Assembly (NCBI RefSeq): GCF_014193585.1
Contig: NZ_BLXY01000001.1
Location: 925,033 to 989,032 of the forward strand
DNA from: Geomonas paludis
GTDB taxonomy: Bacteria > Desulfobacterota > Desulfuromonadia > Geobacterales > Geobacteraceae
Reading direction: 5' to 3'
DNA: 64,000 bases
The notes below the pieces were generated by a model. It was not told the origin of the DNA and did not search any database. It worked only from the letters and a program-made list of their open reading frames with translations. The position numbers and the translations under genes are program-made. Below are positions 46,349 to 53,473 of this stretch, one piece after another. Within the stretch, counting starts at the first letter, position 1; each line of letters starts with the position of its first letter.

Positions 46349-49300
46349 GCGTCGCCACGCCGAACTCCTCCTCGACCACACCCTTCAAAAGGTAGGGGCG
46401 GCGCTGCGAGAGCTTGCGGCAAAAGCGCGCATAGACGTCCGGGAAAAAGGTGGCGTCGAAGATCGCCGTCACGTCCTCGAAGGAGACGAATTCCATCGGG
46501 CGGCCGTGCTTGTCCTCCACCGCCTTGGTGGTGATCCACCACCCCACCATGGTCACCCACTGCCCCGAGTGCTTGATCAGCTCCGATGCCTTGATGGGCC
46601 GGTGCCGCTGCCACTGTGCCTTGTACAGGGCGAGCGGATGCCGCGAGGCGAGAAAGCCCAGCGCCTCCACCTCCTGCCTCAACACCGTTTCCGCGTCGTA
46701 CGGGGGCGGCGAGGGGAGTTCGGTTTTCTGCTCGAAAAGCAGGGCCGTCGCCTGCTGCTGGAAATGGAGCAGCTCCCACAACAGTGCCGGTCGCCTTGGT
46801 TCCCCTTCCAGTGCGTCGAAACACCCCGCCTTTACCAGCCGCTCCGCATCGCAGCGCTGCACGCCGGCCCGGCGCAGGAAGTCTTGGAACGACGTGAAGG
46901 CCCCATGCTCGCGGCGCTCCTTGAGGAGTCGCTGCGCCCCCTCACGGGTCAGCCCGTCGATCTGCATCAGCCCGATGCGCAGCGTCTTGTCCGCGCCGGT
47001 GTAGTGGTAGTCGCTCCCGTTGACGTCCGGCGGCAGGATGGTGAGCCCGAGCCTGCGCCCCTCCGAGATGTAGGCGAACGGCGAGTAGTAGCCCCCCTGG
47101 TTGGAGATGACCGCGGCGATGAACTGCGCCGGGTGGTTTGCCTTCATGTAGGCCGCCTTGGCGCTCAACAGGGCGTAGCTCGCCGAATGGGGCTTGCAGA
47201 AGGAGTACCCGGCGAAGGAGAGAATCTGTTCCCAGATCGCATCCAGCACCGGCCCGGAGACGCCCCGCTCCTTCCCCCCCGCGATGAACTTGGCGTGGAA
47301 GTCCTCCAGCCGCTTGCCCCGGTGCTTCTTGGTGATCACCTTCCTGAGCTGGTCCCCTTCGCTCGCCGAGAACCCGGCCAGTTCCATGGCGATCTGGGTG
47401 ATCTGCTCCTGGTAGATGGCGATCCCCAGCGTCTCCCCCAGGACAGGTTCCAGCAGCGGGTGCAGGTGCGCCCATTTCTTCCCCTGCATACGGGCCACGT
47501 ACTCCTGGATGAAGCTGTTTGCCGCCGGCCGGATGATGGACGATGCCTGCACCAGCACCTCGAACAGGTCGATATCGAAGGTTTCGCGCGGCGCCGTCGA
47601 ACTCCAGATCTTGCGTAACAGCAGGCGCACCGAGGGGGATTCCAGGTAGAAGCAGCCGATGGTGAGCCCGCGGCGCATAAGGCTCTGCGTCCTCTCGTCC
47701 TCCAGTGGGCGCCAGCTCGCGTAGTCGATCTCGATTCCCTGCTGCTCCTTCACCGCCGCCATTGCGTCCCGGATCACCGCCAGCGAACGGTTGCCCAGGA
47801 TGTCGATCTTGACCAGCCCCGCATCCTCGGCCTGGTCCTTCTCCCACTGGATCAGCGGCAGCCCCTTGTGCGAAATCTCCACCGGGACGTAGCGGCGGAT
47901 CTCGTCCGGGACGATGACCAGCCCGCCGCAATGCAGCGAGAGGTGGCGCAACTGGCCGTTCAGGTGGCGCGCCGTGGCGACGATCTCCTGCCAGTCCGGC
48001 GACAGCGCCTCCCCCTGGAACAGCGGGTGCCCCGCCATCGCCGCCGCACTTTGTTCCGCGCGCCAGAAGCCCGAGATACGATCGGTCATCTCCTTGATCT
48101 CGAAGTCCGGCAGGCCGTAGACCTTGGCCACCTCGCGCAGGGCCGACCTCCCCTTGAAGCCCACCTGGTTTGCCACCATCGCCGCGCGCGTGGCGCCGTA
48201 GCGGGCGAAGGCGAAGTCGAGGATGGCGTCCCGTTCGTCCCACGGGAAGTCCACGTCGATATCGGGCGGGTCGCTGCGCCCCTCGTTGAGGAAGCGTTCG
48301 AAAAAAAGGTTGTGGCGGATGGGGTCGACGTGGGTGATGCCGAGGCAGTAGGCGACCAGCGACGCCGCGGCACTCCCCCGGCCGCAGGTGCGTTGCGACT
48401 GCCTGGTGATCTCCTCCACCACCAGGAAGTAGTGCGCGAACCCCTTGTCGCGGATGATGGCCAGTTCCTTTTGCAGGCGCGCCTCCACGTTGGGGGCGAT
48501 GCAGCCGTAGCGCCAGAGTGCCCCTTCGCGTGCGCGGTTGTTGAGCGTCGTGAAGGCGTCGTCGTTGCCCAGTCCGCGGAAGGCCGGGAAGATGGTGCGG
48601 GAAAAGTCCCAATCCCTGCGGCACATGGCAGCGACGCGTAGCGAGTTTTCCAGGGCCTCCGGGCAGTGCGGGAAGAACTCCGCCATCTGTGCCGGAGCGT
48701 AGAGCGCGTCCGACTCGCAAGCGGTCAGTTCCGGCGTCAATCGTGACAGTTTCGTGTTGAGGTCGATGGCCCGCAGCACCCGGTGCAAGTGGAAGTCGCC
48801 GGCGTCCCCCCGCAAAGGGGACTGGCTCCGCCAGGTGCCTGTCCCCTTTGCCCCCACGTTGCCACTAACCCCTGAAGGGGACTGGCTCCGCCAGGTGCCT
48901 GTCCCCTTTGCCTCTTGGGCGATGACGTCGGTGTCGGCGGCATTGGAGCGAGGGGGACAGGCACCTGCGGAGCCAGTCCCCTGCCCCCTCTCCCCCCGGG
49001 AGAGGGTTGGGGTGAGGGCGCCGGCAGCACGGGAATCTTGCGCGGAACCCGACGCACGAAGGACAACCCTCGCCGTCGCCACCGCCGGCAGCTTCAGTTC
49101 CCGCGATGTTGCCAGTGCCCGGTGCATGTCGTGTCCCGGTGACAGCTCCACGAAGAGCCTCTCCGCCGAGACCCGCTTCAGCGCAGCAAGCAGGCGCCGG
49201 TCGTCGCTCACTACGATCACCCCGTGCCGGTAGCGGGTGAGGGCGTGGCAGAGGTCGAACGACGTGTCGCAGTGCAGGTCCGAGAGCAGGCGCGAGATGT

Positions 49301-49553
49301 TGGCGTACCCCTCCTGGTCCGCCGCCAGCAGCACCGCGCGGTTTTGCTCCGTCACCGCCTCAGTGCCGATGATGGGGGAGATGCCGGCGTCACGCGCCGC
49401 GTCGAGGAATCGTGGCACCCCGTAGAGCCCGTTTCGGTCGGTGAGGGCGAGCGTGTCGAACCCGAACCGCGCCGCCTCCGCGCAGAGCGCCTCCGGCGAG
49501 AGCACTCCCCAGTTGGGGGAGAGGGAAGAATGTACATGGAGATGGATGAACAT
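46314..49553 (-). CDS. dnaE2: Error-prone DNA polymerase III alpha subunit DnaE2, with repeat-derived in-frame insert
   Basis: This 1079-residue C-family polymerase is the last gene of the lexA-imuB-dnaE2 SOS unit and probably does translesion synthesis. The PHP domain is at the N-terminus (HLHVHSSLSPNWG), but ALTDRNGLYG has Arg where replicative PHP domains usually have His. The palm is intact (RGSAAASLVAYCLG, PDIDVDF). A segment of about 85 residues (bases 48798-49053) between VVLR and DFHLHRVLRA is made of dispersed repeats read in frame; without it the protein would be about 995 residues. The start codon is followed by the family N-terminus. Confidence 0.92.
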   Translation of the reverse strand: MFIHLHVHSSLSPNWGVLSPEALCAEAARFGFDTLALTDRNGLYGVPRFLDAARDAGISPIIGTEAVTEQNRAVLLAADQEGYANISRLLSDLHCDTSFDLCHALTRYRHGVIVVSDDRRLLAALKRVSAERLFVELSPGHDMHRALATSRELKLPAVATARVVLRASGSAQDSRAAGALTPTLSRGERGQGTGSAGACPPRSNAADTDVIAQEAKGTGTWRSQSPSGVSGNVGAKGTGTWRSQSPLRGDAGDFHLHRVLRAIDLNTKLSRLTPELTACESDALYAPAQMAEFFPHCPEALENSLRVAAMCRRDWDFSRTIFPAFRGLGNDDAFTTLNNRAREGALWRYGCIAPNVEARLQKELAIIRDKGFAHYFLVVEEITRQSQRTCGRGSAAASLVAYCLGITHVDPIRHNLFFERFLNEGRSDPPDIDVDFPWDERDAILDFAFARYGATRAAMVANQVGFKGRSALREVAKVYGLPDFEIKEMTDRISGFWRAEQSAAAMAGHPLFQGEALSPDWQEIVATARHLNGQLRHLSLHCGGLVIVPDEIRRYVPVEISHKGLPLIQWEKDQAEDAGLVKIDILGNRSLAVIRDAMAAVKEQQGIEIDYASWRPLEDERTQSLMRRGLTIGCFYLESPSVRLLLRKIWSSTAPRETFDIDLFEVLVQASSIIRPAANSFIQEYVARMQGKKWAHLHPLLEPVLGETLGIAIYQEQITQIAMELAGFSASEGDQLRKVITKKHRGKRLEDFHAKFIAGGKERGVSGPVLDAIWEQILSFAGYSFCKPHSASYALLSAKAAYMKANHPAQFIAAVISNQGGYYSPFAYISEGRRLGLTILPPDVNGSDYHYTGADKTLRIGLMQIDGLTREGAQRLLKERREHGAFTSFQDFLRRAGVQRCDAERLVKAGCFDALEGEPRRPALLWELLHFQQQATALLFEQKTELPSPPPYDAETVLRQEVEALGFLASRHPLALYKAQWQRHRPIKASELIKHSGQWVTMVGWWITTKAVEDKHGRPMEFVSFEDVTAIFDATFFPDVYARFCRKLSQRRPYLLKGVVEEEFGVATLRVKWVGFLDG
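48798..49053. repeat. Nested repeat insertions inside dnaE2
   Basis: Two direct copies of GGGGACTGGCTCCGCCAGGT-GCCTGTCCCC lie at 48817-48846 and 48877-48906, and an inverted copy at about 48952-48981. A CCCTCTCCC...GGGAGAGGG copy lies at 48984-49018. All are read through in the dnaE2 frame without a stop, giving peptide such as KGTGTWRSQSP twice. Confidence 0.85.
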
Positions 49554-49562
49554 CAGGAAACC

Positions 49563-49826
49563 CGATTAACAGGGATAAAAGGGATAAAAAGGATGACAAA
49601 ACCACCAGAAAAGCGGTTACGCGAAGAACTCGAAGTGTCCGCAAAGAACACGAAGAGAATCAGGCAGACGGGGGGACCCGAACCACAAGATCAGTTAAAA
49701 GATTTCGTTTTAGCCGTTCCCAAAAAAGATTGTCTCCGTGTTCTTCGCGGATACTTGCCGTCCTTTGCGTAACAGCTTTTAGCTTTACTGCCGTTATCCC
49801 TTTTATCCCCTTTATCCCTGTTAAAT
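49563..49826. repeat. Foldback (MITE-like) element between imuB and dnaE2
   Basis: Arms of about 95 bp are imperfect inverted repeats. The left starts TTAACAGGGATAAAAGGGAT and includes GTTACGCGAAGAACTCG and TCCGCAAAGAACACGAAGAG. The reverse complement of the right reads TTAACAGGGATAAAGGGGAT, GTTACGCAAAGGACGG and TCCGCGAAGAACACGGAGAC. The centre (about 49665-49720) is unpaired. It fills the whole 276-bp gap, and no gene is supported in it. Confidence 0.8.
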
Positions 49827-49829
49827 GCC

Positions 49830-51080
49830 TTAGCTTTTGGTCACTGTCATATACTTATTCTGCTCCGGGTCCCATTCCGCTGGCGCTTCACTGGCGAGGG
49901 TAACCTCCCGGCGTGCCGCGAGCCCTTTCCCCCAGCGCACCGCATTCCTGCCGTGCTTTTCCCGCAAGAGGTCCAGCGTCTCCTGCAGGTCGCTCTCCTT
50001 GCGGGACACCTCGGCCGGCGCGGCCGCAAAGAGATCCATCTGCCCCGCATCCTCCGCCACCTGGTCGCAGCTAAGCCGCAACCCCTTGACCCGCTGACGC
50101 CTCTTGCAAGTGGCGAAGAAGAGATCCTCCACGGCCGCCAGCAGCGGCAGGTCCAGCGATGTCGGCACCGGCAACACCTTCTTCCCCTGCTGGCTGACCC
50201 CGTCCGCGTACATCACCGACAGCGTGAGCTTGCGCGCCCCCTTGCGCAGGCGCCGCAGCCTCAACCCGCATCCCTCCACCAGCCGCAACAGCTCCGAGAG
50301 CAAAATGGCGTCGTCATTCTCCTCCTGCTCCAAAAGCCCTTCCTCCACGATCTCGGTCGACATGCGCGGCGGCTGCACCGGAGAACGGTCGATGCCGCAG
50401 GCCCGGTCGTGCAACAGCGGCGCGAAAGGGCCCACGGCCAGGCGCAACTGCGGCACCGAGAGCGACGCGACCTCCTCTACCAGTTTCAGGTTGAGATCCC
50501 GGAACAGCAGCGTCTGCCGCGACTCTCCCACTCCCGGCAGCACCGAGACCGGGAAGGGAGCCAGGAAAGGACGCTCCGCGCCGTGGAAGACGTCATACAC
50601 CCCCGGCTCCCGCATGGTGTCCGCCGCGACCCGCGATACCAGCTTGTTTCCCCCCGCACCGGCCATGGCTTCCAATCCGAGTTCGCCCGCTATCGACTTC
50701 TCCAGCCGTGCCGCAACGTCGCGTGCCGGGCCAAAGAGCCTTCTCGATGCGGTGACATCGAGGAAAACCCTTCCCGCTCCCGGCTCCACCATGGGCGTGA
50801 ACTCTGCCGAGAGATCCATGAGCGCCTGGCTTCCCTTGGCCATCAGGTGCGGATCCGGCGCGATCACGATGAGCGACGGGCAGGACCTGCGGGCGTGATA
50901 GATCGGCGTCCCCACGTGCACCCCCTCGGCGGCAGCCTCCGACGAAACCGACTGCAGCAGCGCACGCTCCGAGTTGAGCGGAGCCACCGCCACCGGTCGC
51001 CCGCGCAACTGCGAATGGATCACCCGTGCCAGCGCGATAGGAAAAGCGGGGATAGTTATGTGGAGGATTTCCCGGTCCAC
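49830..51080 (-). CDS. imuB: ImuB-like Y-family pseudo-polymerase
   Basis: This 416-residue Y-family protein probably bridges DnaE2 to the sliding clamp. Catalytic acids are missing: the HVDMD-type motif reads HITIP (residues 7-11), and the DE pair before the LDVT strand is Gly103-Arg104 (GAGRVFLDVT). A clamp-binding motif QMDLF is present at residues 347-351. Loss of active site plus clamp motif is the ImuB hallmark. The start overlaps the lexA 3' end by 25 bp, so translation is coupled. No imuA gene is present. It is a pseudo-polymerase, not a pseudogene: the frame is intact. Confidence 0.88.
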   Translation of the reverse strand: MDREILHITIPAFPIALARVIHSQLRGRPVAVAPLNSERALLQSVSSEAAAEGVHVGTPIYHARRSCPSLIVIAPDPHLMAKGSQALMDLSAEFTPMVEPGAGRVFLDVTASRRLFGPARDVAARLEKSIAGELGLEAMAGAGGNKLVSRVAADTMREPGVYDVFHGAERPFLAPFPVSVLPGVGESRQTLLFRDLNLKLVEEVASLSVPQLRLAVGPFAPLLHDRACGIDRSPVQPPRMSTEIVEEGLLEQEENDDAILLSELLRLVEGCGLRLRRLRKGARKLTLSVMYADGVSQQGKKVLPVPTSLDLPLLAAVEDLFFATCKRRQRVKGLRLSCDQVAEDAGQMDLFAAAPAEVSRKESDLQETLDLLREKHGRNAVRWGKGLAARREVTLASEAPAEWDPEQNKYMTVTKS

Positions 51081-51847
51081 TTGCGATAAAACCTCATGGA
51101 GCCCACCAGCACTCCCCTGATATGAAACTCGTCCTCTTGCGTCACCGTGATGGGGCTCATCGCCGAGTTGGCCGGCAGCAGTTGGATCGTGTTCCCCTTG
51201 CGCAAATACTTCTTGATGGTGATCGAACCGTTGACCTCCGCGATCACGGTCTGACCGTTCTCCGCGACCGACTGCGGGTGTACCGCCACATAATCGCCGT
51301 CCATGATCCCCATCTCCACCATCGAATCACCGCGCACCTCGTAAACCACGTTGCCCGGTCCCGCCATGGCGGAAGGGACCTCGATGGCGTCCGCCAATTG
51401 GAACGCCTCCACCGGCCGTCCCGCCGCCACGATCCCGACCAACGGCAGTTCCAGGAACGCTACATTCCCCCCCTGTCGAAATGCCCCTGAATTTGCCAGC
51501 CTTGGTGCCGAAAGCGTCTCCCTATCTGCGAGGCTGGTGCCCGTAAGCGTTCCTTTCTCTGCGAGGGTCGGGGCGAGAACAGTTCCTCCTTTAGCAGGTG
51601 AATGGGCCGCAAACGTCCCCCCCTTTGCGAAGGGGGGGCAGGGGGGATTTGCTAGTTGCAGCCCCCTCTTCGCATTACCCTGTCGCGCCAACTGTCCATG
51701 CCGTTCCAGCGCGCGCAAGTAATGCTGCACCGTTCCCAGCGAATCGAACCCGCATCCGGCAGCGATTTCCTGCTGTGACGGCTGATACCCGTGGCGGTCC
51801 ACGAAATCCAGAATGAAATCCAACACCCTCTTCTGTTTAGGTGTCAT
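51056..51847 (-). CDS. lexA: LexA repressor with expanded hinge
   Basis: LexA represses SOS genes and self-cleaves on RecA activation. The winged-helix domain (MTPKQKRVLDFILDFVDRHG, GFDSLGTVQHYL) and the protease domain (cleavage site VAAG before RPVEAF, Ser in RGDSMVEMG, Lys in TIKKYLRKG) are intact. The protein is 263 residues, against about 200 usually. The extra 60 residues (about 64-125) replace the hinge just before the cleavage site and contain an 11-residue repeat (AKGGTVLAPTL, AEKGTLTGTSL, ADRETLSAPRL). The ATG at 51847 follows GGAGG; frame upstream of it is repeat and promoter DNA. Confidence 0.92.
   Translation of the reverse strand: MTPKQKRVLDFILDFVDRHGYQPSQQEIAAGCGFDSLGTVQHYLRALERHGQLARQGNAKRGLQLANPPCPPFAKGGTFAAHSPAKGGTVLAPTLAEKGTLTGTSLADRETLSAPRLANSGAFRQGGNVAFLELPLVGIVAAGRPVEAFQLADAIEVPSAMAGPGNVVYEVRGDSMVEMGIMDGDYVAVHPQSVAENGQTVIAEVNGSITIKKYLRKGNTIQLLPANSAMSPITVTQEDEFHIRGVLVGSMRFYRKWTGKSST
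51470..51655. repeat. Repeat array in the lexA hinge
   Basis: A CCCCCCTTTGCGAAGGGGGG palindrome (51615-51650) like the one at 33191 is followed, in the gene's direction, by about four degenerate 33-bp tandem units encoding an 11-residue repeat. The frame stays open throughout. Confidence 0.75.
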
Positions 51848-51874
51848 TCCCACCTCCATTCCATCACGCCCATT

Positions 51875-51913
51875 CCCCCCTGCCCCTCTCCCTCTGGGAG
51901 AGGGGCAGGGGGG
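51875..51913. repeat. Perfect 18-bp-arm hairpin in the lexA leader
   Basis: CCCCCCTGCCCCTCTCCC, loop TCT, then the exact complement. It lies between the lexA promoter and start codon, so it would be transcribed as a very stable hairpin. It belongs to the CCCTCTCCC/GGGAGAGGG family. Confidence 0.85.
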
Positions 51914-51940
51914 AGGGAAGATGGTCACTCGATCAGGGAA

Positions 51941-51972
51941 GCGAGAATACTCGCAAGTTTTTCGTAAGTCAA
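51941..51972 (-). promoter_or_regulatory. lexA promoter with a palindrome over the -10
   Basis: On the minus strand, TTGACT (51967-51972) and TATTCT (51944-51949) have a 17-bp spacer. A perfect dyad GCGAG-TATT-CTCGC (51941-51954) covers the -10, the expected place for an autoregulatory LexA operator. It does not match the GGTT-type Geobacter LexA motif I recall, so LexA binding is inference. Confidence 0.6.
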
Positions 51973-51998
51973 GCGTGGGTGAATGTGAAGGGTGAACA

Positions 51999-52026
51999 TT
52001 GAACAACGGTGAAAGGATGGTATAAC
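51999..52026 (+). promoter_or_regulatory. Promoter of the paralogous gene pair
   Basis: TTGAAC at 51999-52004 and TATAAC at 52021-52026 have a 16-bp spacer. The -10 is within a 40-bp block (52013-52052) that recurs at 63299-63338 with 33 matches. Confidence 0.5.
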
Positions 52027-52066
52027 TCCGTGATTGATTAAAATACGCCAATATTTGGAGGCCGGT

Positions 52067-52636
52067 ATGGACGGGAACACGCTCATCATTATCGGGTTAG
52101 GCGTCATCGTAATTGTCCTGGCAATTGCAGTCTTTGCCCTCTTTCAAAGGCGGCAGACTGCTGGCCTGCGCGGTCGGTTCGGCTCGGAGTACGACCGCAC
52201 ACTCCGGGAAACCGGGAGTCGCGCCCGTGCAGAGGCTGATCTGAAGCAGCGGGAAAAGCGGGTTGAGAGGCTGAATATCCGGGAACTCAGCCCGGAGGAC
52301 GCCGCGCGGTTCAAGGAGTCCTGGGCACGGGTGCAGACCCGCTTCGTCGATGACCCGAAGGGGGCAGTCACTGAGGCGGATCAACTGCTGGGGGATGTCA
52401 TGGTGAAGCGCGGCTATCCCGTCGGCGACTTCGAACAGCGTGCGGCAGATATCTCGGTCGAGCATCCGCGGGTCGTCGAGCATTACCGGGCCGGCCACGA
52501 GATCGCGCTGCGCCACGCGAAGGGACAAGCCACCACGGAAGACTTACGCCAGGCGATGATACACTACCGCACCCTGTTCACCGATCTGGTCGGCGAACAA
52601 GAGACACCGAGTGTGGTGTTGCGCAAAGAGGTATAG
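52067..52636 (+). CDS. Membrane-anchored protein of unknown function, paralogue of the next gene
   Basis: This 189-residue protein starts MDGNTLIIIGLGVIVIVLAI, one N-terminal membrane segment (about 5-23), followed by a basic, helical region. The C-terminal 95 residues (SWARVQTRFVDDPKGAVTEADQLL ... TTEDLRQAMIHYRTLFTDL) resemble the whole core of the next protein. GGAGG lies 5 bp before the ATG. It diverges from lexA. No enzyme motif is visible and no family was recognised. The pair probably forms an operon (17-bp gap). Confidence 0.8.
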   Translation: MDGNTLIIIGLGVIVIVLAIAVFALFQRRQTAGLRGRFGSEYDRTLRETGSRARAEADLKQREKRVERLNIRELSPEDAARFKESWARVQTRFVDDPKGAVTEADQLLGDVMVKRGYPVGDFEQRAADISVEHPRVVEHYRAGHEIALRHAKGQATTEDLRQAMIHYRTLFTDLVGEQETPSVVLRKEV

Positions 52637-52653
52637 ACAACGGAGGTTAAAAA

Positions 52654-53052
52654 ATGGACGACATTAAAAAAGAAGAAAGAGCACGCGAGGGGCTTACTAC
52701 CGCGGATTTGGCCGGGCGCACGGATGCAGGCGGCTCGGCCAATGTTCAGATCACAGGGGGGCAGGATGTCTCGGGCGAAGAACAGGCGCCCCTGCTGTCC
52801 ATCAACGAAGCCAACAATCTGCGCCGTCGCTGGGACGAGATACAGGTGGGATTTGTGGACGAGCCCCGGCGTTGCGTGGAACAGGCGGACAACCTGGTAG
52901 CCGAGGCGATGAAGCGTCTGGCCGAGACCTTCGCCGATGAGCGCGCCAAGCTCGAGGCCCAGTGGGATCGCGGCGGCGACGTCTCCACCGAAGACCTTCG
53001 TCTGGCCCTGCGCCGTTACCGTTCCTTCTTCCACCGGCTCCTTTCCATCTAA
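52654..53052 (+). CDS. Soluble protein of unknown function, paralogue of the previous gene
   Basis: This 132-residue protein has a polar N-terminal tail (about 45 residues) and a helical domain (RWDEIQVGFVDEPRRCVEQADNL ... STEDLRLALRRYRSFFHRLL). That domain shares the pattern W..(V/I)Q..FVD(D/E)P...V..AD.L and TEDLR.A...YR..F with the previous gene product. It has no membrane segment. GGAGG is close to the ATG. A membrane-bound and a soluble version of one domain suggests a signalling or scaffold pair, but this is inference. Confidence 0.78.
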   Translation: MDDIKKEERAREGLTTADLAGRTDAGGSANVQITGGQDVSGEEQAPLLSINEANNLRRRWDEIQVGFVDEPRRCVEQADNLVAEAMKRLAETFADERAKLEAQWDRGGDVSTEDLRLALRRYRSFFHRLLSI

Positions 53053-53111
53053 TTTCGCATATCCTACTCCCGCGAAGTTGGCCCAGATGGGCCCTTGGAC
53101 CGCCACAACAT

Positions 53112-53143
53112 GGCTGCCGGAAGTTCCCGGCAGCCGTTTCATT
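53112..53143 (+). terminator. Terminator after the paralogous pair
   Basis: GGCTGCCGG/CCGGCAGCC is a perfect 9-bp stem, followed by GTTTCATT. The T tract is imperfect. Confidence 0.6.
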
Positions 53144-53218
53144 CTCCACACTTCAACACATCCCGCGTCCGCGGCAAGACTTTCAGCGGTGTTGTCGCCC
53201 CAGTAAAACCTCCCCTCG

Positions 53219-53464
53219 GCGAAAGTCCGACCATACTTTGGCAAAGTGCGACCGTACTTTCGCAAAGTGCGTCCATAAAATCGCAAAGTACGATTACAAA
53301 ATCGCAAAGTAAGATCACAAAATCGCAAAGTACGATCACAAAATCGCAAAACGCACTCCTGAAATGTGAAAACACCATGAAGAAATCATGAAACGTCTTC
53401 GGAAATCAGAAAACGCGATGGCAAAATCAGAAAACGTCATCCTAAAATCGGAAAACACACCATG
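53219..53464. repeat. 21-bp tandem repeat array, about 12 units
   Basis: Units of 21 bp (one of 20) begin at 53219, 53240, 53261, 53282, 53303, 53324, 53345, 53366, 53387, 53407, 53428 and 53449. The central form is CGCAAAGTACGATCACAAAA plus T. Units drift gradually along the array, the central four being most alike. More than one frame stays open on each strand because the period is 7 codons. No gene is supported here. Confidence 0.85.
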
Positions 53465-53473
53465 ACAAACGGG

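Noticed and set aside
49224-49772. A 182-codon plus-strand frame across dnaE2 start and the foldback element
   Set aside because: It runs through the PHP coding region in antisense and then through repeat DNA, with no start signal.
53219-53464. CRISPR array
   Set aside because: Units are contiguous 21-mers without unique spacers, and no cas genes are present.
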